64,000 nt of DNA from Cololabis saira. Its lineage: Eukaryota; Chordata; Actinopteri; Beloniformes; Belonidae. This document shows positions 1 through 13,200 of this stretch, in pieces. The stretch spans positions 20,717,941-20,781,940 of the forward strand of contig NC_084607.1 of the NCBI RefSeq assembly GCF_033807715.1. Direction: 5' to 3'. Position 1 is the stretch's first letter. The number at the start of each line of letters is the position of its first letter. Below the pieces are notes generated by a model. That model ran no database searches and was not told the DNA's origin. It was given only the letters and a program-made list of their open reading frames with translations. The position numbers and the translations under genes are program-made.

Positions 1-262
1 CAAATCAACTGAAATATTGCAAGCCTTTTATTATTTTAATATTGCTGATTATGGCTTACAGTTTAAGATTAAGATTCCCAGAATATTCAAATTTTTTGAG
101 ATAGGATATTTGAGTTTTCTTAAGCTGTATGCCAAGATCAGCAATATTAAAATAATAAAAGGCTTGAAATATTTCAGTTGATTTGTAATGAATCCAGAAT
201 GTATGACATTTTTGCATTATAGAAAATAAAGGACTTTATCACAATATTCTAATTTTCTGAGA
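1..262. repeat. Fold-back DNA-transposon-derived repeat, cut by the window edge
   Basis: Bases 1-49 and 137-185 are inverted copies of each other and match at 48 of 49 positions, so the segment can fold into a long hairpin. The flank up to about 262, containing a CACAATATTCTAATTTTCTG block, resembles the outer part of a fish DNA-transposon repeat family I have seen often, but the exact family is uncertain. It lies in an arhgap17 intron about 60 bp upstream of a coding exon. It may continue left of the window. Confidence 0.6.
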
Positions 263-322
263 CATTGCTGTATACATTTAAACAAGAAACTGGGGATTTG
301 ATCAGAATTCTCTCCCCTCCAG

Positions 323-2324
323 AGGTGGACTTCAACGTTTCCGGCATGTTCAGTATGCCCTCTCATCCAGCCACCCCGGACCCCGAACCCTACCTGGACA
401 GGAAACGCCCCGGCAGCATGGGGCAGGACGGGGACAGTCACGCCCCGCGTAAAGACAGGTACCTGTCTCGCCCCAACCTCAGCCTGCCGCTCACGCTCCC
501 GTCCCGTCCCAAGACACTGAGCAGGCAGGAGTCGCGGGGTCCGGCAGTGTCGGCCTTGTATGTAGTGGCCGACGAGTCCATCACGGTCACTGAAACCCCC
601 ACTGATGATCTGCCCTGTCCAGACTTCAAGGCTGTGCTGTAGTCTCATGTTAGATCCTGATCAGTTAGTTACTAAAAAGGTGAAAGAAGGGATGGTGATT
701 TGTGACTTGAGTACTAATTACAGTTTTTGTCTGTGCATTTTCATTCTAAGTTAATCAGTTATGTTTTGACTCAAGGTTGGTACGGAACGTGATGAAACAA
801 TATTTTTCTTTTTCAGATCTTTTCTTGAAACACAACCCACTTTTATTATTGTTGGGATCAATTTTTTTGTCTTGTTTCTCTTGTCTTACTGTTGTGTACC
901 CTTCTGTTTTCTGCTCAATTTTCAATTAAAGCTTAGGTCATACTGTAGGTTGCTGGTTTTATGTTTTGTGTGGGCTTCCCGTGTTGCATTTTGTTTGTAA
1001 TTAGTGTTGCATTAGTTTATTTTATCCTTGCAACCGTATCGCAGTGCAAAGTTCCTCTGCTTAAAAGTTGAATGTTATGTCCTCTTGGGTTCTTTTTTTA
1101 TTTTTTTTTCTTCCTGAGTTGGTTTCACTGAGGAAGTGTCGTCTCTCTCTGTCTCTCGAAACGTCCCCCACTGCCACTGCTGTCTTTTCTGTCTGTCGGT
1201 CTCCTGCTCCGTCACTGTCTGATGGCGTATGGTTTGCCCTCCTGAACTCTGTCCCCTCTCCCCCCCTTCGTAGCACTGTTAACAAACAGCCGGAGCCCAC
1301 TCCACGCAGAGCCACCTTAATTAGAAAGCAGTCACAACTAACCTCACCCGTCTTCCAACCCCCACTGCCCCCTCTGGAAGCCGGGGGCCCGGCCCAGCAT
1401 GAAACCCAGCCCCAGGTCCTGTCCCCGGCTGCAGAGGCGGAGCAGCCTGGCCTGGGTGGTGCTGGTATTGGTGGAGGTGCTCTGGGGGGTGGGGACCACG
1501 CTGCCGCAGCGCAGCCTCAGGTTGTAAAGCAGCTCACCGCAGAGGAGAGCAGGTAAGGAGCGAGCTGAGGAAGCGTTCATATTCAACCGCCTGCCAATCA
1601 GCCAATCAGGAGCCCACCACCTCTTGTGTTTGCCATGTGTGTGATTGATTTGTTCTCATGTGTACAGTTCCCTTTTTTTTAATCTTAAGAATAACCTTTT
1701 TTTTTTAAACGATTAATGCACAGCTTTTAATTAGCATCCGTTAACTAAGAATGTAATCCAATGACTATCATGTTATGCTTTGTTCGCAGTTTCAAGTCTC
1801 AAGTCTGTTTCTGATGATTATCTGAGCTCTGCCCATTTTTAAAAATATACCACGCTTCCTTCCTGCTTGCTTGTCGGCACGTTCTCTTGTCTTGTGGGTG
1901 ATTTTGATTTTTGCATGCAACAAGTAATGGAAACCGTATTTTTGATTCATTTCCTGATATTTTTTTTTTTTGCATCTTGTCCCTCACGCTTTTCCATGTA
2001 TTACTTCTGTCTTCTCCTGATGACTCTCATCAAATATTCTTAACCTTTGAATGGAAAGATGTTTGCTTTATAAACCATGCATGAGTATGCAGCACATTTG
2101 ACCTTAAAGGTATGTCATAGCGTTTAACGTTGAGACGTGTTGTATTTCCATAGTCCAGCCCGTGAGTTCATGTCCACCCCCCCTCCGCAGAGGAATGGTG
2201 CTGCCCATCTGGCGGTAGGAACCCCACAGTCTCAGGGCGGCTCAAGAGGACCTAGTCCCCACATGGTCCGCAGAGGTGAGATGACGTATATTTCTATTGA
2301 AGTTATTTAGTGTGCATGTCTGTC

Positions 2325-2387
<63 letters not shown>

Positions 2388-5300
2388 GGCTGTTCGATTA
2401 ATCGATTTTAAATCGTAATCGCGATTATGTAATTAGAACGATGTTAAAACGTGAAAATCGTAAAATCGATTTTTCACTTTTTTTTTTTTTTTTTTTTACC
2501 TTGTCTGCACACATATTAATGATTGATACCATATTAATGATTGATGGAAATACCTCTCAATACCTTCGACAAGTGCCCCATCGGAGAGGCTCTTTAGTGT
2601 AGAAGGGGGCGTTGTAACATGCCACCGGTCATCCCTCAAGCCAGATGCGGTAGACCGGCTCGTGTTCCTTGCAAAAAACTTGCAAATGTGAACAGCAAAT
2701 GTAATGACTGACATTACACACCTCTACCTCCTTCATGGGTTGCATTATTATTTAGCATGCAAAGACCCAGTTTAGTTTAATTTGAAAATGTCTTGTTTTA
2801 TTTAATTGGAAATATAACTTACTGTATGTTTGCAAGTGCTGATTTGCTGATTTTTTTTTTTCCAGAGATAAAACTTTATATTTTATTATATTTTTTAAAA
2901 CTTTTTTTCAACTTATTTTACAGAGTTTTTCACTTTATTCATTCATTTTTGGTTTAATAAGAGCAAAGTTTGCACTTAAAGCCCAATGGGGCAATGGTTC
3001 AATAAAAAAACAGCATATTTGAAATCATTTCTTTGCCTTTTGTCAATTCACAAAATAATCACATATCAGACTCATATCCGCCACTTTAAAACCTCATGTT
3101 GTACATTTTCTCTTTCATTATATATTTGCTCTTTGTATTGCACCAATCACCACAACAAATTCCCTGTGTGTGTTTAACAAACTTATTTCTGATTCTGGTA
3201 TGTGTTTTCTGTTCTGCTTTTAAGGAACCAAAAAGCAAGCACCAGCTCCACCCAGGGTGGCCAGCCCGTTCTCCTCTCAGACCCACACGCCGAGCTCCTC
3301 TCATCACCCACCCATCACGCCTCGTCGTTTCCCCAGCAAAGAAGCCATCCACGCCCCGAGCCACCCCCCGCCGCAGCCGCCCCCAGCTCAGCAGGCTCCG
3401 GGGGAGTGGGAGCCCTCTCCCTCCAGCAGTCCCACCCCCCCCGACACTCCGCCTCACGATGGCTCGCTCTCCAACCCGCTCTCTTCGTATCCCTCGGGAT
3501 CCCTGCCTCGCCCCTCCAGGCCGGCTCCCAAGCCCCGGCCGCGGCCCAGCATGCCACCGCCCCAGAAGCCCCCGGCAAGTGACTCCGGTAATGGCATCTA
3601 CAGCTCCGCCTCCAAGATCATAACAGGTACACGAGTCTTTAGAAGAACAGCAGATTACAGTCATTTTAGTAATGTGTCAGAAATCAAGAAAGGCTCGTAA
3701 CATTTCAACGTACTATTAGAAAAATGTTTGAAGAAAAGCTGCATTAAAACTCAGACTCAGAATGAAAACTGTAAATTATGTGGAATGCATTTAGTGCTAA
3801 TTTGGTGCATATTATTGTATTGTTATTGTTTTATTATTACAGATGCATAACATATTTCAAGTCCCCCTAATAAATAAGAAGCAGAAAAACTCAAAACTAC
3901 AACAAATAAGAATATGTACTCTCCAAATCATCACATTCACTGATGATTCAAGGCATTTTTTTTTTAAATTCAAGCCGTGAGGACGAACAAATCTCCACAC
4001 ACGGTTGTTAAACCTGACTTCTTTGCGAAGGTGCCTCTATGACAGGAATGGCTTTCCTCTCGTCTGCTGATGCCACCTTTAACTTCAGCGTTGAGTGATT
4101 TGGGCTTCCTCTCGGGGCATTGCTGTATTTAGCTCTGCGGCTTCTGGTTTCACTGTCTCGTAGCGTCTCACACACTCAGTGGAACTGTGGTGATCTGAAG
4201 CATGACAGGAAATGTGTAAATATTGCAGATGTCTGAGGTGTCGGCCTGTCTTGTAAGATGAGCTTAGCCAGGCAGGTAATGGTAAGAATCTGATTGGCTG
4301 ATGCTTTGGCCTTGCTTCTGCATGTTTGAGTGTTTGTTGAGGGGGGGAAGGTGTTCCTTTTTGTTAACATTCATTTTATAAACATGCATCATACATTCTG
4401 TATTTTGCATGTGTTTGTGCCTTTATATGCCTAACATGCTTGCGGTTCTCCAGTGTTTAAGTCGGACTGCTTTTGCCTGCTAACATGCTCTGACTACTAA
4501 TATGTGTTTTAAACAGACTTTAAACTGACGGTTTGCTTTAATCCTCCATGTGCATTCAGTTGCACACATCTGTGTTGAACATTTGTTGCATTCAAAGTAG
4601 GGCTGGGCGATATGGACCAAAAGTCATATCTCGATATTTTCTAGCTAAATGGCGATACTCGATATATATCTCGATATTTTTTCTATGCCTTAATTGGGGT
4701 TTCCCCCAAAGCATTATAGCATAGCATCTCTGTTAGCTTAATTTTTTTCTGAGGCAAACCCTTAAAAAAACAGTCCGTTTTAATACAAAGCCTCGTGCCA
4801 AATGTCACACAGGTACATTTGTTAACAGAGGTCTGCACAATATCAAAATGTATAAAACAAATGAAATAAAAATAAACTGCCTGCATATATAGAATAAAAA
4901 TGCTTCTTGAATAAAATAAAACAAATATCCCTTTCCTGCATAACAATTAAATTAAAATACACTGTGCAATTAATACAATGTAGACAGTAACAGGCAGACT
5001 TTTCCACTGAGGTTGACAGTTGTGCAAATAACAAAACATTTGTGCAAATCTCAAATAAAACATTCAAGTCAATTTGTCACAAAATAAGCTATATCAAAAT
5101 CATTAAAAAAAAAATGTAAAAAAAAAAAAATATATATATATTTTTTTTTTAAATCGATATAAACGATATTGTCTCGTACCATATCGTGTTTGAAAATATA
5201 TCGATATATATTAAAATCTCGATATATCGCCCAGCCCTAATTCAAAGTTTAACACACCAAGGAAACTCTCGTAAAAAGAAAAAAGTAATCTTCACCTCTA

Positions 5301-5629
5301 AAACCACCTGCCATTTCATATAACTCGAGCAGTGCTGACAATATTTAGTACTGAGAGCAATCCTTGGTGTCTTACGAGTGTGGAAAGGTGCTGGTGTGTG
5401 CAGCGGTGTGTGTACAGCTGTTGTTTTGCTGACTTGTTTCGTTGACTGCTCCCTCTAACTGTCCTGCACAGATGGAGAAGGAGGTCTTCTTCCAAAGGGG
5501 ACTGGAAGAGCTTTCATTCCCCAGGTGATTGTGGACCAACACGAGCAGGGCTCTGCTGGTCAAGAGCCCGCCTCCGCCCCGGCCGCCCACCCAGACATTT
5601 GCATCCCGACAGAGAACACCGCTCTGTGA
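323..5629 (+). CDS. arhgap17: Rho GTPase-activating protein 17 (RICH1), C-terminal part
   Basis: Five last coding exons: 323-458, 1274-1552, 2154-2275, 3225-3626 and 5472-5629. All have AG/GT borders and stay in frame, giving about 365 residues. The BAR and RhoGAP domains of this family lie upstream of the window; only the proline-rich tail is here. Recognition rests on FNVSGMFS followed by [39 protein letters not shown] and TLPRP-like/[11 protein letters not shown] stretches, which match the ARHGAP17 tail motif by motif. The family uses these segments as SH3 ligands, and the last five residues, ENTAL, form a class I PDZ ligand like the mammalian ESTAL. RICH1 is a Cdc42/Rac GAP at tight junctions and in vesicle traffic. 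Its place next to slc5a11 fits human 16p12. Fish may have a and b copies; I cannot say which this is. Confidence 0.92.
459..642 (+). CDS. arhgap17: Possible alternative C-terminal extension of arhgap17
   Basis: If the donor at 459 is not used, the reading frame of the exon 323-458 stays open for 60 more codons and stops at 640-642. The extra segment is GC-rich, unlike the AT-rich intron that follows at about 650, and reads as plausible protein ([20 protein letters not shown], then [19 protein letters not shown]). It would replace the proline-rich tail and the ENTAL ligand with a C-terminus ending DFKAVL. The spliced form 458 to 1274 is also well supported, so this is best read as a retained or alternative terminal exon. 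It is not proven; transcripts would decide. Confidence 0.4.
2329..2384. repeat. (TA)n microsatellite
   Basis: An uninterrupted TA dinucleotide run in an arhgap17 intron. It directly abuts the left end of a hAT-like element, so any target-site duplication there cannot be read. Confidence 0.9.
2385..2985 (+). mobile_element. hAT transposon remnant with transposase C-terminus
   Basis: The left end TAGGGCTGTTCGATTAATCG is a typical hAT-type terminal sequence of fish genomes. Inside, frame +1 at 2563-2691 reads 42 codons and then a stop, with [19 protein letters not shown] followed by LVFLAKNL. This is the C-terminal dimerisation region of hAT transposases (Ac/ZBED type). Nothing of the N-terminal BED finger or catalytic core is left, so this is an internally deleted copy. 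The right terminus is not recognisable, and 2985 is only an estimate. Confidence 0.7.
4598..5239. mobile_element. Non-autonomous hAT element (MITE), 642 bp, with intact TSD
   Basis: The ends are perfect 16-bp inverted repeats, TAGGGCTGGGCGATAT on the left and its complement on the right. They are flanked on both sides by the identical 8-bp sequence ATTCAAAG (4590-4597 and 5240-5247). An 8-bp target duplication with TAGGG ends is the hAT signature. The interior is AT-rich with no transposase. It sits in the last intron of arhgap17. Confidence 0.92.
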
Positions 5630-7211
5630 GGAAACCGTCAGCCGGTCCCACTTGGCATAGGTTCCCTCCAGCTTCAGCCCCACTGACATGCTGCTTTTTT
5701 GTCTGTTATACTGACTCGAACCACAACCCACAAGTTGCAGTGGTGGCTTTACCATAAAACTCCTGTCCAGCTATTACATTCCAGATTAAACCTCATACTT
5801 AACCCTTTGTGCTCCTTAAACCAATGGGTATCTTGAGATTGGATTGCAAGGCCTTGCTGGAAAATATTACCACTTTTTGATCGTCTCCTTTTTAAAAAAA
5901 GATCTTGTATTAATAGAAAAGATTGAATGAAATGAACTCCGTTGGACAAAGAGTGGTTTTAGCACATATTCCACTTTTAATTAGAAGTTTTTTTTTCCTT
6001 GTAACACAGACGTGCTGATGGGTTTTGACTGGCCACTTGTGACACATTTGTCTCGAAACTGAATCGCAGCCTTCTGTCCCACGGTTATCAATTTCAGATG
6101 GATAAACTAGAGGTTGGGCTTGATGTCGGACGGTGCAGCCAAGGAGGACCGAAGAAACAACTATTGGCCAAAAGAAATTCAGTTCACATACAGAGCCGTT
6201 CACGTGTTACGGTTACCAACGACCAAATATTTTGGAAAGAGTGCAATATAACATGCAGTTTTCTTCCAGTGGTTACTCACCCACAGCACTGTACACTGCC
6301 ATTTCAGGCAATTTGACTTCATTGCTTGTAATTTAGCTGAGTGGAGATTTGAGAGTTTCTTCTGGATTTTATGTGATTTCGACTGAGCCGATCAACAAGC
6401 TGAAAATTGTATTTGATGCTTCATTTTTTTCTTTTTTTCTTTTTTTTTACTATTACTATTAAAAGGGATTTTATTATGCAAATTTGATAACTTTTGTAAG
6501 TGATCACACCCAGTCAAACTTAAAGCTATGACCAAATATGACAGAATAATTAAAATCTTTGTGAATAAATTTGACTGTGATTTTGCCTTTTTTTTTTATT
6601 CCATATTTTTGTTATGGTTCTTCTACATATTCGATAGTTTATTATTAATAACTAAAGACTGTTCAAAGAGATGTATTTAGAAACTTTGTCAAAATGTAGT
6701 TTTACCAAATATTCACATCAAGTCATTGTCAGTTGGGACGTTTTTTTTTTTTGTTTTTTTTTTTAAATCATGTCACAAAGACCAGACTTAAGTAAAGTCT
6801 CACAACTGCATTATAAGTCCTAATAATGACTGACTATTCAACAGTATGTCATTATTTTTAATTTTTCAAACCAGTTACAATTTAGACACATCATTCTTAT
6901 TAAAAGAAAAGGAAAATCTGAGCATCAGAACATTTTAACCTTAGTTGTCATTTTTTGAGCTGTAACATTAAAAAGGAATGTTAATAAAGAGACAACTATT
7001 AGTACTCATTTTGTTAAAGTCATGTTAAAGTCCTTCACTGTAGGTGCAGCTTTCATGTATGTACGCAAAAGAAAAAAAACCAATAAACACAACCGGATGG
7101 ACATAATGTCTCATTTCAGTTGTAAGATATAAACAAGAATGAATAGTATTCAAGTCTGTATAGTCTTTTTCAAAGCTCGTATGCTGGATTGCCGGCGCCA
7201 AGAAGCCAAAG
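5630..7211. other. Convergent 3' UTR region of arhgap17 and slc5a11
   Basis: The 1.58 kb between the two stop codons contains no coding exon that I can support. On the + strand, AATAAA signals at 6983-6988 and 7082-7087 could end arhgap17. If 7082 is used, the arhgap17 transcript would reach almost to the slc5a11 stop and overlap its 3' UTR. The sequence is AT-rich with T-tracts near 6425-6450 and 6740-6765. Confidence 0.55.
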
Positions 7212-10200
7212 TCAAGCCCAGAAGCCGATGATAAAAGCGGTCACGGCCATGCTGATGATGAGGTTAACGTTTGTGATGATTCGCAGACGTGGCTTTTCCT
7301 CCAGTGAGTAGAAGTTCTGCTCAGATGCAGGAGGAGCTGGAGGATTATCCTCTCCCTCCCTCCGTCTCTCCAGCCCACACAGCCAGAAGAACATGGACAT
7401 AAACCTGGACTGACTGCGGCTGCTTGAGACAGATGACGCAGAGTCTGGAGAGTTCAAAGAGAATGTGGTTATTTTTTTTTTGTTTTGTTTTTAAGCTTTT
7501 TGAATTAATAAGCCTGGTAAATGCTCAAAAGGAAGTCATGAGATGCAGCAGAGAGACTCACCATGATGACGTGTTTGTCCATTGTTGCTTGTTGCTTCTC
7601 TTCCTTCGACGTTCACCTTGTTATTTTCAGACGTGATCACCTCCAAGTTTGTGACACTTTGCTCCCCTGAGGACGCCTGTTCTTTTGGCTTTACGGGGTC
7701 AAACCTTGTGAACCATGTGAGACGACTTATCTGTTAAAAAAAAAAAGAAAAGAAAGTAATAAGTGAGATAGATGAGAGCACTCGCAGCATAGAAGCTGCA
7801 CCATTAGATGTTGTAATCTCTGCCATATCCTTATGCATTGTTGACATCTAGTTTAGTTTAGTTTATTTAGGATCCCCATTAGCTGTTACACTTGGCAACA
7901 GCTATTCTTCCTGGGGTCCTCAAAATATCATACAAAATACATACAAAAACATTGAATTAAAAATAAAAATAAAAATACAAATATTGCAAGAGAGAACAAT
8001 TCATTACAGCATAAAAAAAGTTAAAAGTTAAATTACAATATTTTCATTGTGTATAAGAAAGTCCTTCAGTCGTTTCTTAAACTGCCTTTTATCGTTAATT
8101 TCTGTAATACATGCTGGCAAAGAGTTCCAGAAAGTAATTGCCCTGTACATGACTGCATTCTGGCTTTTTATTTGAAAAAATGTTCCTAAAAATTAGTCAA
8201 GGTGGGATATCACTAGTGCCTGTATGACCTGGACAGCTGATGCTGGAGTTAAAAATTCAGCACATCTCCTAATCATCGATAATCCCCCTCCCATTTTCTT
8301 AGTTATGTTTTCAATATGAGTGGACCATGTTAATTGACTGTCTAGTGTGACCCCAAGTAATTTTGTTTCATCTACCTGCTCAATTTCCACATCTTTCAGA
8401 TGCAGACACAGTTTGGGCTTTGACTTGAGCATATGCTGTGATCCAAATACAATAGATTTGGTCTTTGAGATGTTCAGGACCATCCTATTATTCACCACCC
8501 ACTCTGATATATATTGGTGCTGCAGGGTTGCAGTGAGTAAAACTACGAGCAAATCACACAGATTAAATCTGAGTGCAAAAAAGTGAAAGTGCTCACCTGC
8601 TCAGGGCTGGGCTTCTCAGTAGCCAGGCTGACCACGACCGCTATAACCAGGGTGATGAAAGACAGCAGCGTGGAGAAGTAGAGGTAGTGGACGTACTTCA
8701 GCACCCCAGGCCTGTTGTCCTCTTCGTAGCACGGTGGAGTGGGGTAGATGAAGTCCAGCAGCATGCGTATGCAGCCCACGGTGAGGCCTAAAACTAAGGC
8801 CCAGAATGCACCCTGTAGGACAAGGAATCATACTCTAAAAATGATATTTCAAAACTTTGAACACTTTAAGTGCGAGTAAAAATAATACAGAGATTTGCAA
8901 GGAAACATGTTGTACGTTTTAGACAATGGTTTCTTGTTTCTGTTAGACTGAGAACTATGCTACATTTTTCTGCACAGAAGTGTCAGAGTTAGTCTTTTTT
9001 TTAAAAGAAAAGGAGAACAGGATATGGTGGTTGGTAAAAACTGACCCTGCCCGTAAATGAGTTTAGAATGACTGGCCAAGCATATTATCCAGCTGTGTAT
9101 CTGACAAGCTGCTCACTAACTAATCTGGCCTCGTGGAAACACATCTTCCTTGGTTGACAGAATTTGCAGAACTCGGGCCACAATTGCAGAGGAATAAGGA
9201 GATGAACAAGAGCTGATTTTTTTCTGAAAAGGGAAGTTGAAACACTGCACCACAGATGTTGAAGCATCTATACACGCCAACTCAGAACCATATTTATGCT
9301 CAGTGGGATGAAGATCCAAGTTCATGATCTAGTGCTTCGCAGTAGAGGGGATGCATACAGGATCGGCGAGTTTCACGCTGTGGATTAATTTAGAGAAACG
9401 TGGCACTGCAGAGGTCAGAGCAACAACACGCTTACCGACAGAATCAAAACAGCGAGAGTAATAAAACTATAGGAATTTGGGGATTTCTGCTGACATCCAT
9501 CTCACTGTTCACATGATTGTTTTGCAAACCGTCCCCACAGAAGTCCGAGGCTGCACTGCTGTCACAGGTTATTGTAGCCAAACCGAGTGAAGCTCGCTCC
9601 CACTCGTGTCCTGCTATGGCGTGCTCACCATGGCAACATCTCTGTTGTATTAGTAGCAGGAGATGCTCACACCATAAACGCATTAAGTTGTCAAATGTAA
9701 CAAAGTTAACCTTGTCCAAAGCTGGAAGGTAACTCAATTATGTATTATATATATTATAATGATGTAATGTCTGCTATGTGCATCAGTTTACTCCACATCA
9801 AAGCAGTTTGGTTTGGTTGATATGAACATCATTTCCCAAGCCAGAAGGATTGAATGAAGCTGCCGTGAGATAAGCAAAAACACTCCCTGTGTTCTTTGAT
9901 TTAATATGTTTGGCAATTGTTTTAATCATTGTTTGGCTGAGTTGTAAAAAAACAACTCAGAATGCAGCTTTAGTCAAACTTTAACAAGAAGTAAAAAAAA
10001 ACAAACAACACATTCTGAATATGAAGACACGTTACCTTCTCATTAGCCCTTTTCCAGAAACATCCCAACAGGAAGATGATGGAGACGGGTGGCTGCAGGT
10101 AGGTGCTGATGGACTGGATGTAGATGAAGAGCTGGCCACCCTGACTGGCCTGGACAACAGGAATCCACAGAACAGACACCACCACCAGCACAAGCACAAA

Positions 10201-13200
10201 CACCCTGCAGCATGCACGTTGATAATGCAGAGTTTAAAAGAAAATATGAAAATCTATGTGAAAAATCTTAACATGTGCTTGACTGAGGTTGTAAAGGTTG
10301 GCAGAGAAAATCTGGAAGTCATTACAAGGTTTTACTTTACTTTACAGATTATGTGAAAGGGAATAATCGAAAGGGTTAAATCATGCCATGAATGGTTATT
10401 ATTCAACTATAGCTTATCCATATTTATAAATGTTCAATTTGGGACCAACAGTAAAGTGGTTTTCTGTAAAGGAACTCTCAGATGAAGCCCCTTTTCTCAT
10501 CCTCCAATAATTGAAAAGTTTCCAGTCCTTCTGGGAGTTCTGGTACCTGGTACAAATACTGTAACAAGGAGCTTTGTCTGCATATCCACATGTGGTTCCA
10601 TACCTGCCAACAATCATGAGCTCCCATTCAGAAGCATGGGATCTGAAACTCTTCCACAAATCCATGGTGAAAATGGTGCTGGAACTGTTGAAGATGGAGG
10701 TTAGAGATGACATGAGTGCAGCAATCATCACAGCCATCATTAGACCCCGCAGTCCTGGCAGGAAGGACACATAGATGCATGAAAGAGGGGATGCCTGGGA
10801 TGTCTGCATGAAAGCAAAATACAGAACAGAGGAAGCAACTGCAGAGAAAAAGCTCTCACCTGCAGGCAGCAGCTCCATGACCAGTTTGGCATAGGCTATA
10901 TCCGAACAACCCACTGAGTTCCCACAAATGTGACTGCACACGTCAGGGTCTGCACATGCTACTTCATCTACAGACAATTCCATATATCAACAAACTTAAC
11001 TTGAATGTGACATCTTTTGGCTAAATATGACCTAATTACAGCCCAAAATATCAGTAGTGATTCTGAATAGAAAAACAGAACAAATTCTAAACATGATGTA
11101 GTCTGATTCTGCTCATTGAATTAGTTTTTCTAAAATGGGCTAGTGTGTTTTGCGTCTAAGGTCCATCGAACAAATCTCAGCCCTTTTATAAGTTAAATTT
11201 TAACGTAGTGCTACAATGTTGACTGATTGACTTTTCACGCAGTACCTGTGAAGAGAATCCTGCTGATCATGCCGGGGAGCATGATGGCGAAGAACGGCAG
11301 AATCTTCAGGTACGCAGCCAGCAGGGAGCCACCTTTTGCATGGCTCAGGGTCTTGGCAGACAGAGAGCGCTGCACAATCACCTGCAGAAAATCCCAAACA
11401 AAGCTGACTTTCAGTTCTCTTTTCTGAGGTTTTTGGTTAATAAGTCACTAAGATATGCACCAACGTGCAATTACATAAGAAAAGAATGCATCAGAATAGA
11501 CACGGCAATCATTTAACACACTGTTATCAATCTAACAGTGTAAGATGAGATAATAATCGGTACACCTGATTGTTTTCCTGTCAGTTAACACTGTCGTGTT
11601 AACTGTGTATAACCAGCTCATCTTGACCACTGTTCATGATGGGGATTGTCCAACTAACCACTGTGTAATCTCAGAGATGATAAAATGTTCATTTGTTCAT
11701 GTCTTTAGGAAAATACGCACTAATTTCTCAAAGTTAGGTATTAGTTACTGTAAAAAGCAAGATTTCCAGAAATATGTGTAGATGTAAAAACCTTTAGAAG
11801 TGCTTAGCTTTCTATTATTTTCACGTTTTTACGTCAAGTCAAGTCAACTTTATTTATAAAGCACTTTAAAAACACCAACATGGTACAAAGTGCTGGACAG
11901 GCAAATGGAAGACAAAACACCATAAAACACAAGGCACATAAATAAAACAATCATAAGTTAAGTGAATAAAAAAGGATAGAATAAAAGATAAAAGAATAAA
12001 ATAAAGAATAAAAGGATAAAATAAACTCAGCTGTCTTGCCAGGTGTTAAAAGCCAAGGAGAAAAGTTGGGTTTTGAGAAGAGATTTAAAAACAGACAGAG
12101 AGGATGCCTGTTTGATTTGCTGAGGCAGGCTGTTCAAAGTTTTGGAGCTGCAACAGCGAAGGCGCGGTCCCCTCTGAGCTTCCTCTTAGTTTTAGGTTCT
12201 CAGGAGCAGCTGATCAGCTGATCTGAGAGAAAGACTGGGTTAATAAGGGTGTAGGAGCTCAGAGAGGTACGTCCGGGCAAGACCATTCAAGGATTTAAAA
12301 GCAAATAAAAGAATTTTAAAATGAATCCGAGACTGTATGGGCAGCCAGTGGAGCCAGTGTACGTCCATACGTTTCATTGTTTTCTTACATGCTAAAAAAG
12401 ACGGGAAATATTTTCATTGTAGTACCTGATCTGAGCACCAGTACCACATGGACGGGATGGACATGCCGATTATAACGCCCGGCCAAGGCAGGTCAGAGTT
12501 CAGCGGGTCTCTGAATATGTGGAAGGCATCCTCTCGAGGGACACCACAGGTGGAGTTAGGCACACGGATGGAGGGAGTGGCATCGGGGTATCCCTCCATC
12601 AGACCGTTCCAGCCTCCAACCTCCACAAAGCCTCAAAGTGGAGACAAAGGACTCAGACAAACTGGAACATGAGGCGATAGAGATGCGAGGATGTTCAGGG
12701 ACACTGACTTACTGTAGCCCATGAGGGTGAGAGCTCCTGCCAGCATGATAGCGGTCTGAACTGCATCGGTGTAGATGACTGCAGCCAGACCACCTAGCAC
12801 ACAACCCAGAGTAGACAACGCACTTTAGACAGCTGCTGAAAATAACAAAAACTATGTCTAAACTGCTACAGTGTTTGTAAAAGTGCAGAGGAAGTAGAAG
12901 GGCCACCTGCTACAGTGTAGAGGGCGGTGATTGTCAGCAGCAGCACAATAGCCAGGTAGATATTCCATCTTAGAGCGAGCTGAATGAACACTGCACCCGC
13001 ATACATGTCCACCTGTCCAGAAACAAACAAGACAGTCCAACCACAGAGATAAAGCTAAAACAATGTCCAAAACCTTCAGAAGTACTCCGCCATTCAGGAG
13101 TTTAGTCTCTTTCTTTAGACACAAGGACGTTTGGCTTCTGTCTTACCGATATTTTTGTGAAGATGTAAATAAATAATGACAAGACGGCAATAGTTAACTG

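Noticed and set aside
3086..3664. 192-codon minus-strand frame opposite the arhgap17 proline-rich exon
   Set aside because: GC-rich proline codons opposite give G/R/A-rich antisense frames; the + frame matches ARHGAP17 and has proper splice sites.
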